Source: Streptomyces sp. SAI-135 (GTDB lineage Bacteria > Actinomycetota > Actinomycetes > Streptomycetales > Streptomycetaceae). From it: 64,000 nucleotides of DNA. The stretch's first letter is position 1; every line of letters starts with the position of its first letter. The position numbers were made by a program, and so were the translations under genes. Of this stretch, positions 36,272 through 44,013 are shown piece by piece. The stretch spans positions 5,084,001-5,148,000 of the forward strand of contig NZ_JARXYP010000002.1 in the NCBI RefSeq assembly GCF_029893805.1, in the 5' to 3' direction. The notes under the pieces were generated by a model that was not told the DNA's origin, did no database searches, and worked only from the letters and a program-made list of their open reading frames with translations.

Positions 36272-36291
36272 GGTCTCAGTCTTGGTCTCAG
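36272..36291 (+). promoter_or_regulatory. Candidate integrase arm sites, left end
   Basis: Two direct copies of GGTCTCAG (36272-36279 and 36284-36291) lie with a 12-bp period, 95 bp inside attL. The same pair with the same period lies inside attR. GGTCTC also occurs in the core (36148-36153), as expected if the recombinase contacts related sequences. Confidence 0.5.
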
Positions 36292-36391
36292 TTCGGTGTT
36301 CCTGGCTGGGCATGAAGGCTTCCCCCGTGTAGCACCGGTGGCGCGTGGTCACTCCTGCCAGGCGCAGGAACTGGAGAGGGTGCCGACGCCT

Positions 36392-37570
36392 TCAGCTTGA
36401 GTCGCTGTGGTGACGTCGAGGGAAGGCGTCTCCGGCCGGCCAGTCTTTGGGCAGACCGAGTGCGGTGTGGATGGGGTGAGCAGCCGGTTGGTGCACGACG
36501 TGCAACTCGCCCAGTTGTGCCGTTGCCCAGGTGGGGAGGACGGGGGCCGGAAGCGACTTGGAGTCGGGGCTTTGCCACAAGACGGGGGCGTTCTTTGTCC
36601 AAGTCCAGGGCGCCGGGTTGTCCACGAGGAGCACGCCGCTGACCCGACTGTGGTCATGATCGTACGTGGCAGTCCAATAGCCGTTGAGCTTTCTGCCGAA
36701 GGTTGATGTGCCAGCACGGACGTACTCGACTGAGGTTCCGTAAAGCGCGTTCTCGGTGTCCTCATCTTCAGGGAACAAGGCTGCATGCCCAACAGCCACA
36801 ATGAACGGCAGTTCCAGGTCCCCGTACTTCCCGCCCTTCCTCTTGACTGCGTCGAGCACGAGATTCGATTCGTCAACCCAGGTGGCGGCGTGGACGCCAA
36901 TTGTCCTACTCGTCGGATCGCCTCGCCTGCCGGGACTGCGAGGGATCGCCTCGAACGTGATGCTCCAGCCCGCCTCCCGCCAGGTGCGCCTAGGCAGCGG
37001 CATCTTGCGTTCGTACCCGGCAATGACTTGGTCAGGGTCCAAACTCGCCAACCATCGTGTCAGCTCAGTCTTCAAACGCCTCTGCGAGGGAGTTGAGGGA
37101 CCGACGCTGTTGAGCGTGTAGGACAGGAAGAAGTTTGGACTAGGCACACGATCGATGGCATCACTCAGCTGAGGTGGGAGCGACGTACCCGAGGTGTCAC
37201 TCAGCCGCTGGGCCGTCCAGATTGCCTCAACGACAAATTGATCTCCGCCGCGGGTGACCAGGAAGTCGGGGTTCTTGCCATTCGTGCCTACTTGGTGCTC
37301 AACCTGCACGGTGCATCCAGAACCGAGCAGCATCTCGTGCAGGTACAACTCCCACAGCGCTGAGAAAACGTTCGCATCGGAGTTCCGGTCCAGCAGTCGA
37401 CTGCGCAAGCCGGACTGAGCCTGGGCCGGGAAGTGTGACACCCAATCGTTGATCACGCCCCGAACCTGATCCCAGAATGGGCCAGCGATTCTGTCGAGAA
37501 ACTCGGCATCCGGCTCCGATGCCCGTTTCGGCGAGGAATCCGTCCGGTTCCAGTCCCTGTATACGACCAT
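36392..37570 (-). CDS. Unknown protein with PD-(D/E)xK-like nuclease segment (cargo)
   Basis: A 392-residue soluble protein I do not recognise as a whole. Residues about 65-120 contain ALWELYLHEMLLGSG, VEHQVGTNGKNPDFLVTRGG and QFVVEAIWTA. The order Glu, PDF and (V)VEA resembles the core of PD-(D/E)xK nucleases, with Ala where Lys is usual, so catalysis is uncertain. The C-terminal half has no recognised motif. The start is ATG 37570; TTG 37576 is in frame, and no clear ribosome site is visible. It is transcribed leftwards at the left end, outside the core AICE modules, which marks it as cargo. Confidence 0.6.
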   Translation of the reverse strand: MVVYRDWNRTDSSPKRASEPDAEFLDRIAGPFWDQVRGVINDWVSHFPAQAQSGLRSRLLDRNSDANVFSALWELYLHEMLLGSGCTVQVEHQVGTNGKNPDFLVTRGGDQFVVEAIWTAQRLSDTSGTSLPPQLSDAIDRVPSPNFFLSYTLNSVGPSTPSQRRLKTELTRWLASLDPDQVIAGYERKMPLPRRTWREAGWSITFEAIPRSPGRRGDPTSRTIGVHAATWVDESNLVLDAVKRKGGKYGDLELPFIVAVGHAALFPEDEDTENALYGTSVEYVRAGTSTFGRKLNGYWTATYDHDHSRVSGVLLVDNPAPWTWTKNAPVLWQSPDSKSLPAPVLPTWATAQLGELHVVHQPAAHPIHTALGLPKDWPAGDAFPRRHHSDSS

Positions 37571-37708
37571 GACCAACGATCTTAGAGCGCATCACCGACT
37601 ATCCCGAGACAATTTCCGCTGGACCGCAGTGGTCGCGGGGCCTAACTGCAGACCCTGCCGCGGTGCGTGCACGGCAGGGCGTGCTGAAGTTGGGACAGGC
37701 CCTCTTGT

Positions 37709-39082
37709 TCAGCGGATGCGGCGACGACGGCGAGCGCGCGCCGCGCGGGTGTCCGCATTCTCGGCTGGGGGTTTCTTGCCGGGCATGAAGGCGTCTCCCA
37801 TGCGGCGCATGGCGTCCTTGGAGAGGTGGGATCTGCCTTTCACGTACCGGCGGGTCTGGCTGATCTGGGTGTGCCGGAGGATCTCCATGATCGTGGGCAT
37901 GTCCACCCCGAGTTCGTTCAGGATGGTGCCGGCGGTGTGGCGGCTGCCGTCGTAGAGGCGGCGGTCATCGATCCCAGCCTCTTTCAGCAGTTCCTTGAAT
38001 TCCTCCCAGTCCTGGCGGGGGTCGAGGGGCCGGCCGTCCGGGCGGGTGAAGACCAGCTTGTGTTCCTGCCACTCGTCTCCGGCCGCGATGCGCATTGCCT
38101 CCTGCTGCGCCTTGTGCTCGCGCAGGTAGGAAATGAACGGCGGCGGGATGGGCACGGCGTTCCTGCTCTTCTTGGTCTTGGGGCGGGTGAAGACCAGGCC
38201 CCCGCCTTTGCGTTCCGGGCAGACGCTCGCGTGCCTTGTGCAGCCCTTGGGGCACGGCTTGGGGCACCCGCGCTTGTAGTTCTTGTGCGTCGTGCAGTCA
38301 GTCGGGCACGAATCGAAGCGGTGGAGGCGCCCGCCGCAGGCGTGGGGGTCCTGGCAGCCGTGGCGCCACGTGAGCCGCTGAAGCTGCCACTGGGGGTGGA
38401 ACAGCTCGTTGTCGAGGTCGACGTACGGCCACCGCAGGCCCAGCGTCTCGCCCTGTCGGAAGCCCATGCCGACGCCGACGCACCACCGCATGAAGGTGGG
38501 TCGCTTGGCGGCGGCCTCCAGAAATGCCTGTGCCTCGTCCGTCGTGAACGGGTTCGCCTCGGTCTCATCCACTGTGGGCGGGTCCACGAGAGTGGCCACG
38601 TTCTCGACGATGAGCCGACGACGGTGAGCGATTTTCAGGGCGCGGGAGAGGATGCGGTGCACCTTGAGGACGTGCGAGGGGGCGTGACCTTCATCGAGCA
38701 TCGCGCGGTACATCCGCTCAAGGTGTTCCGGCTGAAGCTTGTCGATTCGGTGCTTGCCGATGCCGGGGATGATGTCGTTCTTGGTTTTGGACCAGTAGTC
38801 GTCCAGGGAGCGCGGCTTGAGCTTCAGGGATGCGATGTCGGTCAGGTAGGTGGTCATCCACCCCTCCACGGTCGGCTTGCGGCCGGCCTTGGGTGCGCGT
38901 CCCTTGTCGCGCAGGGCCTCCAACTCGCGGACCTTGCGCTTCACTTCGGATTCCGTGCGGGCGCGGCGGTGGCGGCGGTCGGGGCTGCCGTCGTCCTTGA
39001 CGCCCATGGTCACGCGGCCGTGCCACCAGCCGTCGTTGCCCTCGTAGATGGACGACTCCATGTTCGCGTTGCGGGGGCTCAT
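37709..39082 (-). CDS. int: Tyrosine site-specific integrase
   Basis: A 457-residue tyrosine recombinase that integrates and excises the element at tRNA-Thr. After an arm-binding N-terminal region and a SAM-like core-binding domain (about 70-155), the catalytic domain has Arg in GMGFRQGETLGLRW, the box II region YDGSRHTAGT (His-x-x-Arg replaced by Asp-x-x-Arg) and the nucleophile Tyr in TQISQTRRYVKG. An insertion of about 55 residues (roughly 245-300) holds eight cysteines and several histidines, like a zinc-binding module. I choose ATG 39082 because GGAGGAG lies directly upstream; ATG 39094 overlaps that site. Confidence 0.95.
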   Translation of the reverse strand: MSPRNANMESSIYEGNDGWWHGRVTMGVKDDGSPDRRHRRARTESEVKRKVRELEALRDKGRAPKAGRKPTVEGWMTTYLTDIASLKLKPRSLDDYWSKTKNDIIPGIGKHRIDKLQPEHLERMYRAMLDEGHAPSHVLKVHRILSRALKIAHRRRLIVENVATLVDPPTVDETEANPFTTDEAQAFLEAAAKRPTFMRWCVGVGMGFRQGETLGLRWPYVDLDNELFHPQWQLQRLTWRHGCQDPHACGGRLHRFDSCPTDCTTHKNYKRGCPKPCPKGCTRHASVCPERKGGGLVFTRPKTKKSRNAVPIPPPFISYLREHKAQQEAMRIAAGDEWQEHKLVFTRPDGRPLDPRQDWEEFKELLKEAGIDDRRLYDGSRHTAGTILNELGVDMPTIMEILRHTQISQTRRYVKGRSHLSKDAMRRMGDAFMPGKKPPAENADTRAARARRRRRIR

Positions 39083-39100
39083 GTGCTCCTCCATGCGAGA

Positions 39101-39131
39101 GGCGGCCTCGAACCTGTGGTCCGAGGCCGCC
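39101..39131 (-). other. Hairpin between xis and int
   Basis: A 10-bp perfect stem, GGCGGCCTCG (39101-39110) with CGAGGCCGCC (39122-39131), lies in the 65-bp gap between xis and int on their transcript. It could attenuate int relative to xis. Confidence 0.65.
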
Positions 39132-39147
39132 TCAAGGTGCGTGTGGG

Positions 39148-39348
39148 TCAGTTGGGCATCGGTTCGAGGCTGTTCACGAATGCCTCAAGGTCGCTCCGGC
39201 GGATTCGGCGGGAGCGGCCTCGCTTGACGTATTTCAGGGCGCCTTCGGCCATGAGCTCGTAGACGGTGGAGCGGCCGAAGCGAAGGACCGTGGCGGCCTC
39301 CTCGGGGGTGTAAAGCAACTGATCGGCGGGGGCGAGGGCGGTACTCAT
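39148..39348 (-). CDS. xis: Excisionase, HTH_17 (MerR-like) family
   Basis: A 66-residue winged-helix protein: LLYTPEEAATVLRFGRSTVYELMAEGALKYVKRGRSRRIRRSDLEAF is the standard helix-turn-helix plus wing of AICE excisionases. I list only its span, about residues 11-58. It directs the integrase toward excision. It is co-directional with int, 65 bp upstream of it, the usual AICE order. The start is ATG 39348, with GGAG in the upstream leader. Confidence 0.92.
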   Translation of the reverse strand: MSTALAPADQLLYTPEEAATVLRFGRSTVYELMAEGALKYVKRGRSRRIRRSDLEAFVNSLEPMPN

Positions 39349-39456
39349 CGGGGCGTATCTCCTCGGGGTCGCTCGGGGGTGCTCCGTGACGATTGGTGCT
39401 GGTGCCGTGGGGGGAAAGGCAGGCGGGAGCCTGCACCTGTCCGAGGTTCGGATTTC

Positions 39457-39663
39457 TGCGTCACCGCGTCACCTGCGTCATTCAGGTCGCTGACCTGCGG
39501 TTATCGGTGACGGAGCGCGGTGGGGCTGCGTCACCGCCGCGTCACCTGCGTCACCGGGGGGTGACGCAGGTGACGCACGATGACGCAGCCGGTTGGGCTC
39601 TGCGTCACCGCCTTCTGTGCTGGTCAGGGGCCGTTTTCCGGCGTGGGTGACGCAGGTGACGCA
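39457..39663. other. Iteron array, candidate replication origin
   Basis: In 207 bp there are ten copies of TGCGTCA or its complement TGACGCA. They are built from the 15-mer GCGTCACCTGCGTCA, which occurs twice forward (39466-39480 and 39539-39553) and twice inverted (39562-39576 and 39648-39662). The region lies between xis and the replication genes with no ORF in it, as expected for an iteron origin bound by the element's replication protein. The flanks 39349-39456 and 39664-39779 show nothing else clear. Confidence 0.7.
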
Positions 39664-39779
39664 GCGTTCCCCTACTTAGGAAAAGAGAGGTGGTGGTGTC
39701 TGTTGTTGTGCGCGGCTCAGGACGCGAAGAAGGAGCCGCTACGCGGCACGTCCTTGGGGCGGTGCTGCGCCCCGAACAG

Positions 39780-39823
39780 CAAGAGGAGCACCCATCGCCG
39801 CGTCGCCGCGGGTGCTCTTCTTG
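39780..39823 (-). terminator. Terminator of the replication operon
   Basis: A 14-bp stem with one mismatch, CAAGAGGAGCACCC (39780-39793) with GGGTGCTCTTCTTG (39810-39823), lies 24 bp beyond the stop codon of the D5-like helicase gene. On the minus strand its descending arm ends in a purine-rich stretch rather than a U-tract. Confidence 0.82.
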
Positions 39824-39846
39824 CCGTTGCGGGGTGACCTGCATGT

Positions 39847-41328
39847 TCAGAACGCGGCTTCCTGCTGCGGCCCGGGTGCCGGCGCCGGTGCGGGTTCGGC
39901 AAGCTCGATGTAGCGGGCCGTTTTGGTGCGTCCCCAGTCCACGACCAGGCCGCGGGCGGCGAGGGTGGGCTGAAGGCGCTTGAGGCGGTCGGAGAGCACC
40001 TTGCCAGTGGTCGGCCATCCCTTGGGCACGGGGCGGCAGTCCTCGCCGCTGTAGAGCTGGGTGAGCAGGTGCAGCCACTCCGCGGACGTCATCCGCTCCT
40101 GCGCCCCGGGCTGCATGCCGGCCGCGTACTGGAGCACGGTCTGTGCGAGCAGGTCGCCCTCGATGACGTCGTCGTTGAGGTCGTCCAGCCCGGCCCGGTA
40201 GGCGGGCAGAGCTCCGAGGCCCATGGCCTCGTCGAGCTGTGCGCACAGGTGGGCGAAGTCGGCCATGCGCAGGTCGGTTGGCGTCTCGGCGGTGGCGGCG
40301 CGGACTTTGACGGTCAGGTCCAGTAGGGAGCCGAGCATGACGGGCAGGGCTTCGGCGTACTCGGTCCACAGCTCCGCTTCGGTGCGCCGCACCTTCGGGC
40401 GTTCGAGGCGGAGCGGGAGGAGGCGTTCGGCGAGGTCGGGGCGGATGACGCCGACGTCGATGCCGGTCAGGAGTAGGGGGCGGCGGTAGCGGGCGCGGAA
40501 GACGTCTCCGTCGGTGAACAGGGCGCGCTTGACGGACTCGGCTCCGGTGACGATGCAGCACATGGCATCCGACAGGTCCGGGGTCATGTGGGAGAGGTTG
40601 TCCAGCGCGGTGACCCATCCCGCGGCCACGGCCGCGATCAGGTTGTCCTCGTCCTTCGGGGCCCGGCGCAGGTCTCCGGTCATGCCCTCGATGAGCCGGA
40701 TCAGCATCCTTCCGCCGGTGGATTTGCCCGCGCCCTGGGGGCCGGTGAGGAAGGGGGCGGGGACGGGCACGGAGGGTTCCAGGCAGCCGATCAGCCAGGC
40801 CATGGCCAGGCACTCCGTCTCCGCGTTGGCGAAGTTGCACAGCCGAAACAGCAGGTCGATGCCCTTGCCGTTGGTGTCCTTGACGGGCAAAGGGAGTTCG
40901 CCGGTCAGTTGGGTGCGCCGCCAGCACACCTCTGCCGGGTTGGGGGTGCGGATGTCCCAGCCGGTGGGGTGGATGCGCACGGACTGGCCGTCGGTGCGAC
41001 CCAGGTCCAGCCAGGTGGCCCCGTCCAGGCCGGGGGCGACGCGGATGTGGACGGGCTGGACCTGCTCGGTGAGGGCGAGTGCTTCGATCAAGTCGAGTGC
41101 CTCCTTCATCGCGGTGCCGTTGAACGTGCCTAGTCCGTCTTTGAACAGTCCGACCATGAGTTCTTGGCGGTGGCTTCCGGTGGTGCCTTGGGAGCGGATG
41201 GGGCGGGCGACGGGGTGGCCGTTGCGCTGTGCGTAGACCGTGCCGTCCGCGGTGCGGAAGTAGCGAAAGCGCTCTTGGGCGTAGTCCGCGATGACCTTCC
41301 GTGCTGGGTTCTTGTCGTCGTCGTCCAT
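39847..41328 (-). CDS. D5-like/AAA+ replicative helicase of the element
   Basis: A 493-residue superfamily 3-like ATPase. Walker A is FLTGPQGAGKSTGGRMLIRL (about residues 180-199), followed by the sensor-like VTALDNLSHMTPDLSDAMCC (Walker B region) and GIDVGVIRPDLAERLLPLRLE. A winged-helix-like C-terminus (SDRLKRLQPTLAARGLVVDW) precedes a Pro/Ala tail. It should unwind DNA at the iteron origin for the prim-pol encoded just upstream; the two genes are two bases apart. Earlier in-frame sequence belongs to the overlapping frame of the prim-pol gene, so the start is ATG 41328 (MDDDDKNPARK). Confidence 0.85.
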   Translation of the reverse strand: MDDDDKNPARKVIADYAQERFRYFRTADGTVYAQRNGHPVARPIRSQGTTGSHRQELMVGLFKDGLGTFNGTAMKEALDLIEALALTEQVQPVHIRVAPGLDGATWLDLGRTDGQSVRIHPTGWDIRTPNPAEVCWRRTQLTGELPLPVKDTNGKGIDLLFRLCNFANAETECLAMAWLIGCLEPSVPVPAPFLTGPQGAGKSTGGRMLIRLIEGMTGDLRRAPKDEDNLIAAVAAGWVTALDNLSHMTPDLSDAMCCIVTGAESVKRALFTDGDVFRARYRRPLLLTGIDVGVIRPDLAERLLPLRLERPKVRRTEAELWTEYAEALPVMLGSLLDLTVKVRAATAETPTDLRMADFAHLCAQLDEAMGLGALPAYRAGLDDLNDDVIEGDLLAQTVLQYAAGMQPGAQERMTSAEWLHLLTQLYSGEDCRPVPKGWPTTGKVLSDRLKRLQPTLAARGLVVDWGRTKTARYIELAEPAPAPAPGPQQEAAF

Positions 41329-41330
41329 GC

Positions 41331-42158
41331 TCAAAGCCCCAACCGGGTGCGGGCGTTGGTCCACGCGTCCGTGCAGTGTCGGGGTGTTTCGCCCTTGGTC
41401 TGAGCGGCGGTGAACAGGCGGGCGATGTGGTCCTCGGTGAGGCAACCGCACCGGCCGTGCGTTGAGAGCACGGCCAGGAAGGTGCGGTAGACGGTGGTGT
41501 GGATCGTGCTGCGGGCGTCGGTGATGCGCTGTTCCGCCATGGCGATGCCGCGTTCGAGGTAGGCGGGGGTGCGGTGGCGGCATTCCCCGCCCCCGGTCGG
41601 CGCGGGAACCCTGACGGGTACGGGGGTCGGGGGCTTGGCTGCGGTGAGTGCGCGCACGATGTCGGGCAGCGCGGCCAGGGTGCCGGTGCCGGGCCCGAGC
41701 CAGCGGGCGTAGGACATGGTGGACTTGATGTCCACGCCGGGCCGCACGCCGTTGGCCGACGGCATCGTCCCGCGGTAGAGCCAGTGCTCGCCGCGGGTCG
41801 TGGGCACGGTCCGCGTCTTGGGCAGGGTCTCGCGGGCCCACGCCATGGCGTCGGCGTTGTCGCAGTCCACGACCGTCAGGCCGGCGCCGCCGGGGTGGTA
41901 GGCCACGGCCGCGGCGCATTGCCATGCGCTCGCCCATGCCGGCGAGATGATGACGCTGGTGTCGGTTGTAGCGGCGGCCCAGCCGTGGCAGGGGGCGGGG
42001 CAAGTGCAGGGGCCGGGGTTCTTCATGTTCGGCCGGCCACCGCACGAGGTGTACAGGCACGCGGGGCAGTTGGCGAAGGGCACCTTGCCCTTGCGCAGCG
42101 GCAGCACGGGCAGCCCCTCGACCGCGAGCTGGAGGGCCGTGTGCAGGTGGTTGCTCAC
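41331..42158 (-). CDS. Bifunctional primase/polymerase (prim-pol)
   Basis: A 275-residue prim-pol domain protein that would prime and copy the excised element. The metal site is visible in GGAGLTVVDCDNADA (DxD type), and the nucleotide-binding region in TTRGEHWLYRG and GVDIKST. A cluster of seven Cys and one His (about residues 32-58, starting NCPACLYTSCGG) looks like a zinc module. The start is GTG 42158 with GGAGG seven bases upstream; it overlaps the small upstream ORF. Prim-pol with a D5-like helicase defines the RepPP class of AICE. Confidence 0.87.
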   Translation of the reverse strand: MSNHLHTALQLAVEGLPVLPLRKGKVPFANCPACLYTSCGGRPNMKNPGPCTCPAPCHGWAAATTDTSVIISPAWASAWQCAAAVAYHPGGAGLTVVDCDNADAMAWARETLPKTRTVPTTRGEHWLYRGTMPSANGVRPGVDIKSTMSYARWLGPGTGTLAALPDIVRALTAAKPPTPVPVRVPAPTGGGECRHRTPAYLERGIAMAEQRITDARSTIHTTVYRTFLAVLSTHGRCGCLTEDHIARLFTAAQTKGETPRHCTDAWTNARTRLGL

Positions 42159-42226
42159 GCTGCGACCTCCAGCGTCCGGGAGGCGAGGAAGGCGAGGGCT
42201 CGCCGGATGCGAGTGGGTTGGGTCAT
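42155..42226 (-). CDS. Small 23-residue ORF leading the replication operon
   Basis: ATG 42226 with a strong GGAGG seven bases upstream opens MTQPTRIRRALAFLASRTLE plus VAA, a basic amphipathic peptide. Its stop codon overlaps the prim-pol GTG (GTGA), so it may act by translational coupling, or be a small protein similar in size to AICE spread peptides. The good ribosome site is the main support. Confidence 0.5.
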   Translation of the reverse strand: MTQPTRIRRALAFLASRTLEVAA

Positions 42227-42265
42227 GCTGGAGACCTCCAACAGGTCTGTCGAGGACTGGTTGGT

Positions 42266-42329
42266 CAGGGCGGCCCCGCGACTTTGGCGAGACGAGGGGG
42301 CCGCCCTGCTTGCCGGCGGGTACCGGCAA
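42266..42329. other. Two hairpins between divergent operons
   Basis: A 12-bp perfect stem, CAGGGCGGCCCC (42266-42277) with GGGGCCGCCCTG (42297-42308), is followed by TTGCCGG (42310-42316) with CCGGCAA (42323-42329). They lie between the leftward replication operon and the rightward nuclease gene. On the leftward transcript they would form a structured leader just upstream of the 23-residue ORF, or stop read-through from the transfer operon. Confidence 0.65.
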
Positions 42330-42365
42330 GGGCTTGTGTCAGTGGGGCTGGATAGGTTGCGTCTC

Positions 42366-43388
42366 ATGGCGACTGACGACCTTGTTCCAGGCACGATCGC
42401 GACGCGCGCTGAGGTGAAGGCGATCTACGGCGGAGCGATCCAGGGGGGTATCCAGACCCCGGCGAATGGCGAAACGGTGCTGATCTACTCCGACCCGGCG
42501 GCGGGGGCGAAGCACGGCTACACCTTCGACGGGCAGGTCGAGGACGACGAACACGGCCCGCTGTTCCTCTACACCGGTGAAGGGATGTCGGGGGATCAGC
42601 AGATGACGTCTGGGAACAAAGCCCTGCTGGACAGCGTGACCGATGGCCGCAGGGTCCTGCTTTTCGTCGCGGCCAGCAAGAAAGGCGCTGCCAAGGGGGG
42701 TGTGCGGCACCGGTTCGTGGGGCCGGCCCTGGTGGACCCGGTGCTTCCCTACGTGGAACGCCATGCGCCGGGCGGAGACAAGGTGATGCGGAGGGTGTTC
42801 GTCTTCCGCTTGCGTCCCGTGCCGGGGGTGGAGTGGTCGCTGACGGATGCAGACATGGCGATGCCTGCCAGCGTGAGCAGTGTGGTCGAGTTGCCGGCAA
42901 GTCCGAAGGCGCCTGCTCCGCCCGCGAAGCAGAAGGCGAAGCAGACCGGGGTCAAGGACAAGAAGACGGAGAAGCACTCCACGGAGAGCACCACCGCCAC
43001 CATCCGGGTTGGTGAGCGGCAGGTCGTCCGCCGTGAGGGCCAGTTGGTCACCGCGTTCGAGGAGCACCTGACGGCGGTAGGCCACGTCTTCAAGAGCTTC
43101 CAGATCACAGTCAAGGGCGAAGTGGGCGCCCTGGTGCCGGACTTGTACGACAGCACCGACAACGTGCTGTACGAAGCCAAGGGGCAGGCGAGTCGCAACG
43201 CCGTGCGCTTCGCGATCGGCCAGCTCTTGGACTACCGCCGGCACTTGGACGTGCCGGCCGGTTTGCGGCTCGCGGTGCTGCTGCCGGAAGCGCCCAGCGA
43301 GGACGTGCAGGAGCTGTTGAAGGCGGAGAACATCGCTCTGGTGACGAGGACGCCTGAGGGATTCGAAGGCTTTCCCCTCACCGCCTGA
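42366..43388 (+). CDS. Predicted modification-dependent nuclease: SRA-like domain plus PD-(D/E)xK
   Basis: A 340-residue two-domain protein. Residues 1-160 (LVPGTIATRAEVKAIYGG, IYSDPAAGAKHGYTFDGQ, YTGEGMSGDQQMTSGNKALL) resemble the SRA-like modified-base reader of streptomycete type IV restriction enzymes such as ScoMcrA. A Lys/Pro/Ala-rich linker (about 185-220) leads to a C-terminal nuclease fold: ALVPDLYDSTDNVLYEAKGQ gives the PD...ExK core with Asp, Glu and Lys all present. ScoMcrA carries HNH instead, so this is a swapped-nuclease version. It is the only rightward gene between two leftward operons, so it is cargo. Likely role: cutting methylated or otherwise modified incoming DNA. Confidence 0.78.
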   Translation: MATDDLVPGTIATRAEVKAIYGGAIQGGIQTPANGETVLIYSDPAAGAKHGYTFDGQVEDDEHGPLFLYTGEGMSGDQQMTSGNKALLDSVTDGRRVLLFVAASKKGAAKGGVRHRFVGPALVDPVLPYVERHAPGGDKVMRRVFVFRLRPVPGVEWSLTDADMAMPASVSSVVELPASPKAPAPPAKQKAKQTGVKDKKTEKHSTESTTATIRVGERQVVRREGQLVTAFEEHLTAVGHVFKSFQITVKGEVGALVPDLYDSTDNVLYEAKGQASRNAVRFAIGQLLDYRRHLDVPAGLRLAVLLPEAPSEDVQELLKAENIALVTRTPEGFEGFPLTA

Positions 43389-43392
43389 GCCT

Positions 43393-43845
43393 CTACCCGT
43401 GGAAGTGGCTGCGCTTGATCACGGCTTTGCGGATGTTGACCGTGGTCCCGCCGCTGTGCCGGCTGGTCGTGCCGAAGATCTGTACGGCGATCCAGCCGCC
43501 GAAGATGACCGCGGCGAGGGTGATGAGCTGGGTGATGAACGCGGTCAGTGCGGCGATGAACGAGGTGAGCAGGACCAGTCCCCCGCACACCGCGCCGAAC
43601 CCGATGCCCCCGAGGGCGATGTTCACCGCGGTGCGGGAGATGGCCGGCCGCGCGTCGAGGGGTTCCGGGGCGGGCGCGGGGGCTAAGGGGTAGCCGGTGA
43701 CCACCTGGCCGTTGGGCAGCACGATCGACTGCACCGCGGATGCCGGGCCCGGCTGTACGGGCACGAGGGGTGCGGCGGGCGCGTGCATGGTGATCGGGAT
43801 GGGGTGGTGGACTTCGACGGCCGCGGGCCGTTCGGAGTGGGCCAC
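43393..43845 (-). CDS. Small membrane protein of the transfer region (Spd-like)
   Basis: A 150-residue protein with a Pro/Ala/Val-rich N-terminal half, two closely spaced membrane helices (about 75-100 and 102-125) and a basic, Ser/Thr-rich tail ending HFHG. Similar small proteins in AICEs and conjugative plasmids (Spd) aid spread between neighbouring mycelial compartments; this one resembles DUF6251 proteins by memory. GTG 43845 has GGAAGGA at good spacing. It is the last gene of the transfer operon, 168 bp after tra, and converges with the nuclease gene 4 bp away. Confidence 0.65.
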   Translation of the reverse strand: MAHSERPAAVEVHHPIPITMHAPAAPLVPVQPGPASAVQSIVLPNGQVVTGYPLAPAPAPEPLDARPAISRTAVNIALGGIGFGAVCGGLVLLTSFIAALTAFITQLITLAAVIFGGWIAVQIFGTTSRHSGGTTVNIRKAVIKRSHFHG

Positions 43846-43885
43846 GGTGATCCTTCCGGGTAGCCCGCGGGCCCGCGCCAGGGAG

Positions 43886-44009
43886 TGTGACGCGGGTGCG
43901 CGGGAGGGGTGTCAGGCGGGTGTGCGGGGGTGTGACGGGCCGCTGTTCCGGCGCGTCACACCCGCGCCTGCCTAGGGGTTTGGGTGTGACGGGCCCGTCA
44001 CATGTGACG
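43886..44009. other. Repeat cluster downstream of tra, candidate clt (transfer locus)
   Basis: Six copies of TGTGACG or its complement CGTCACA fall in 124 bp: 43886, 43931, 43954 (complement), 43985, 43996 (complement) and 44003. Two pair into the perfect 18-bp palindrome TGTGACGGGCCCGTCACA (43985-44002), which overlaps GTCACATGTGAC (43997-44008); another pair forms GTGTGACG (43930-43937) with CGTCACAC (43954-43961). In Streptomyces plasmids, Tra binds short repeats (clt) next to tra, so this is the natural candidate. Confidence 0.55.
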
Positions 44010-44013
44010 GGGG

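Noticed and set aside
39457..39663. CRISPR array
   Set aside because: The 7-mer and 15-mer repeats are irregularly spaced and inverted, with no unique spacers and no cas genes.
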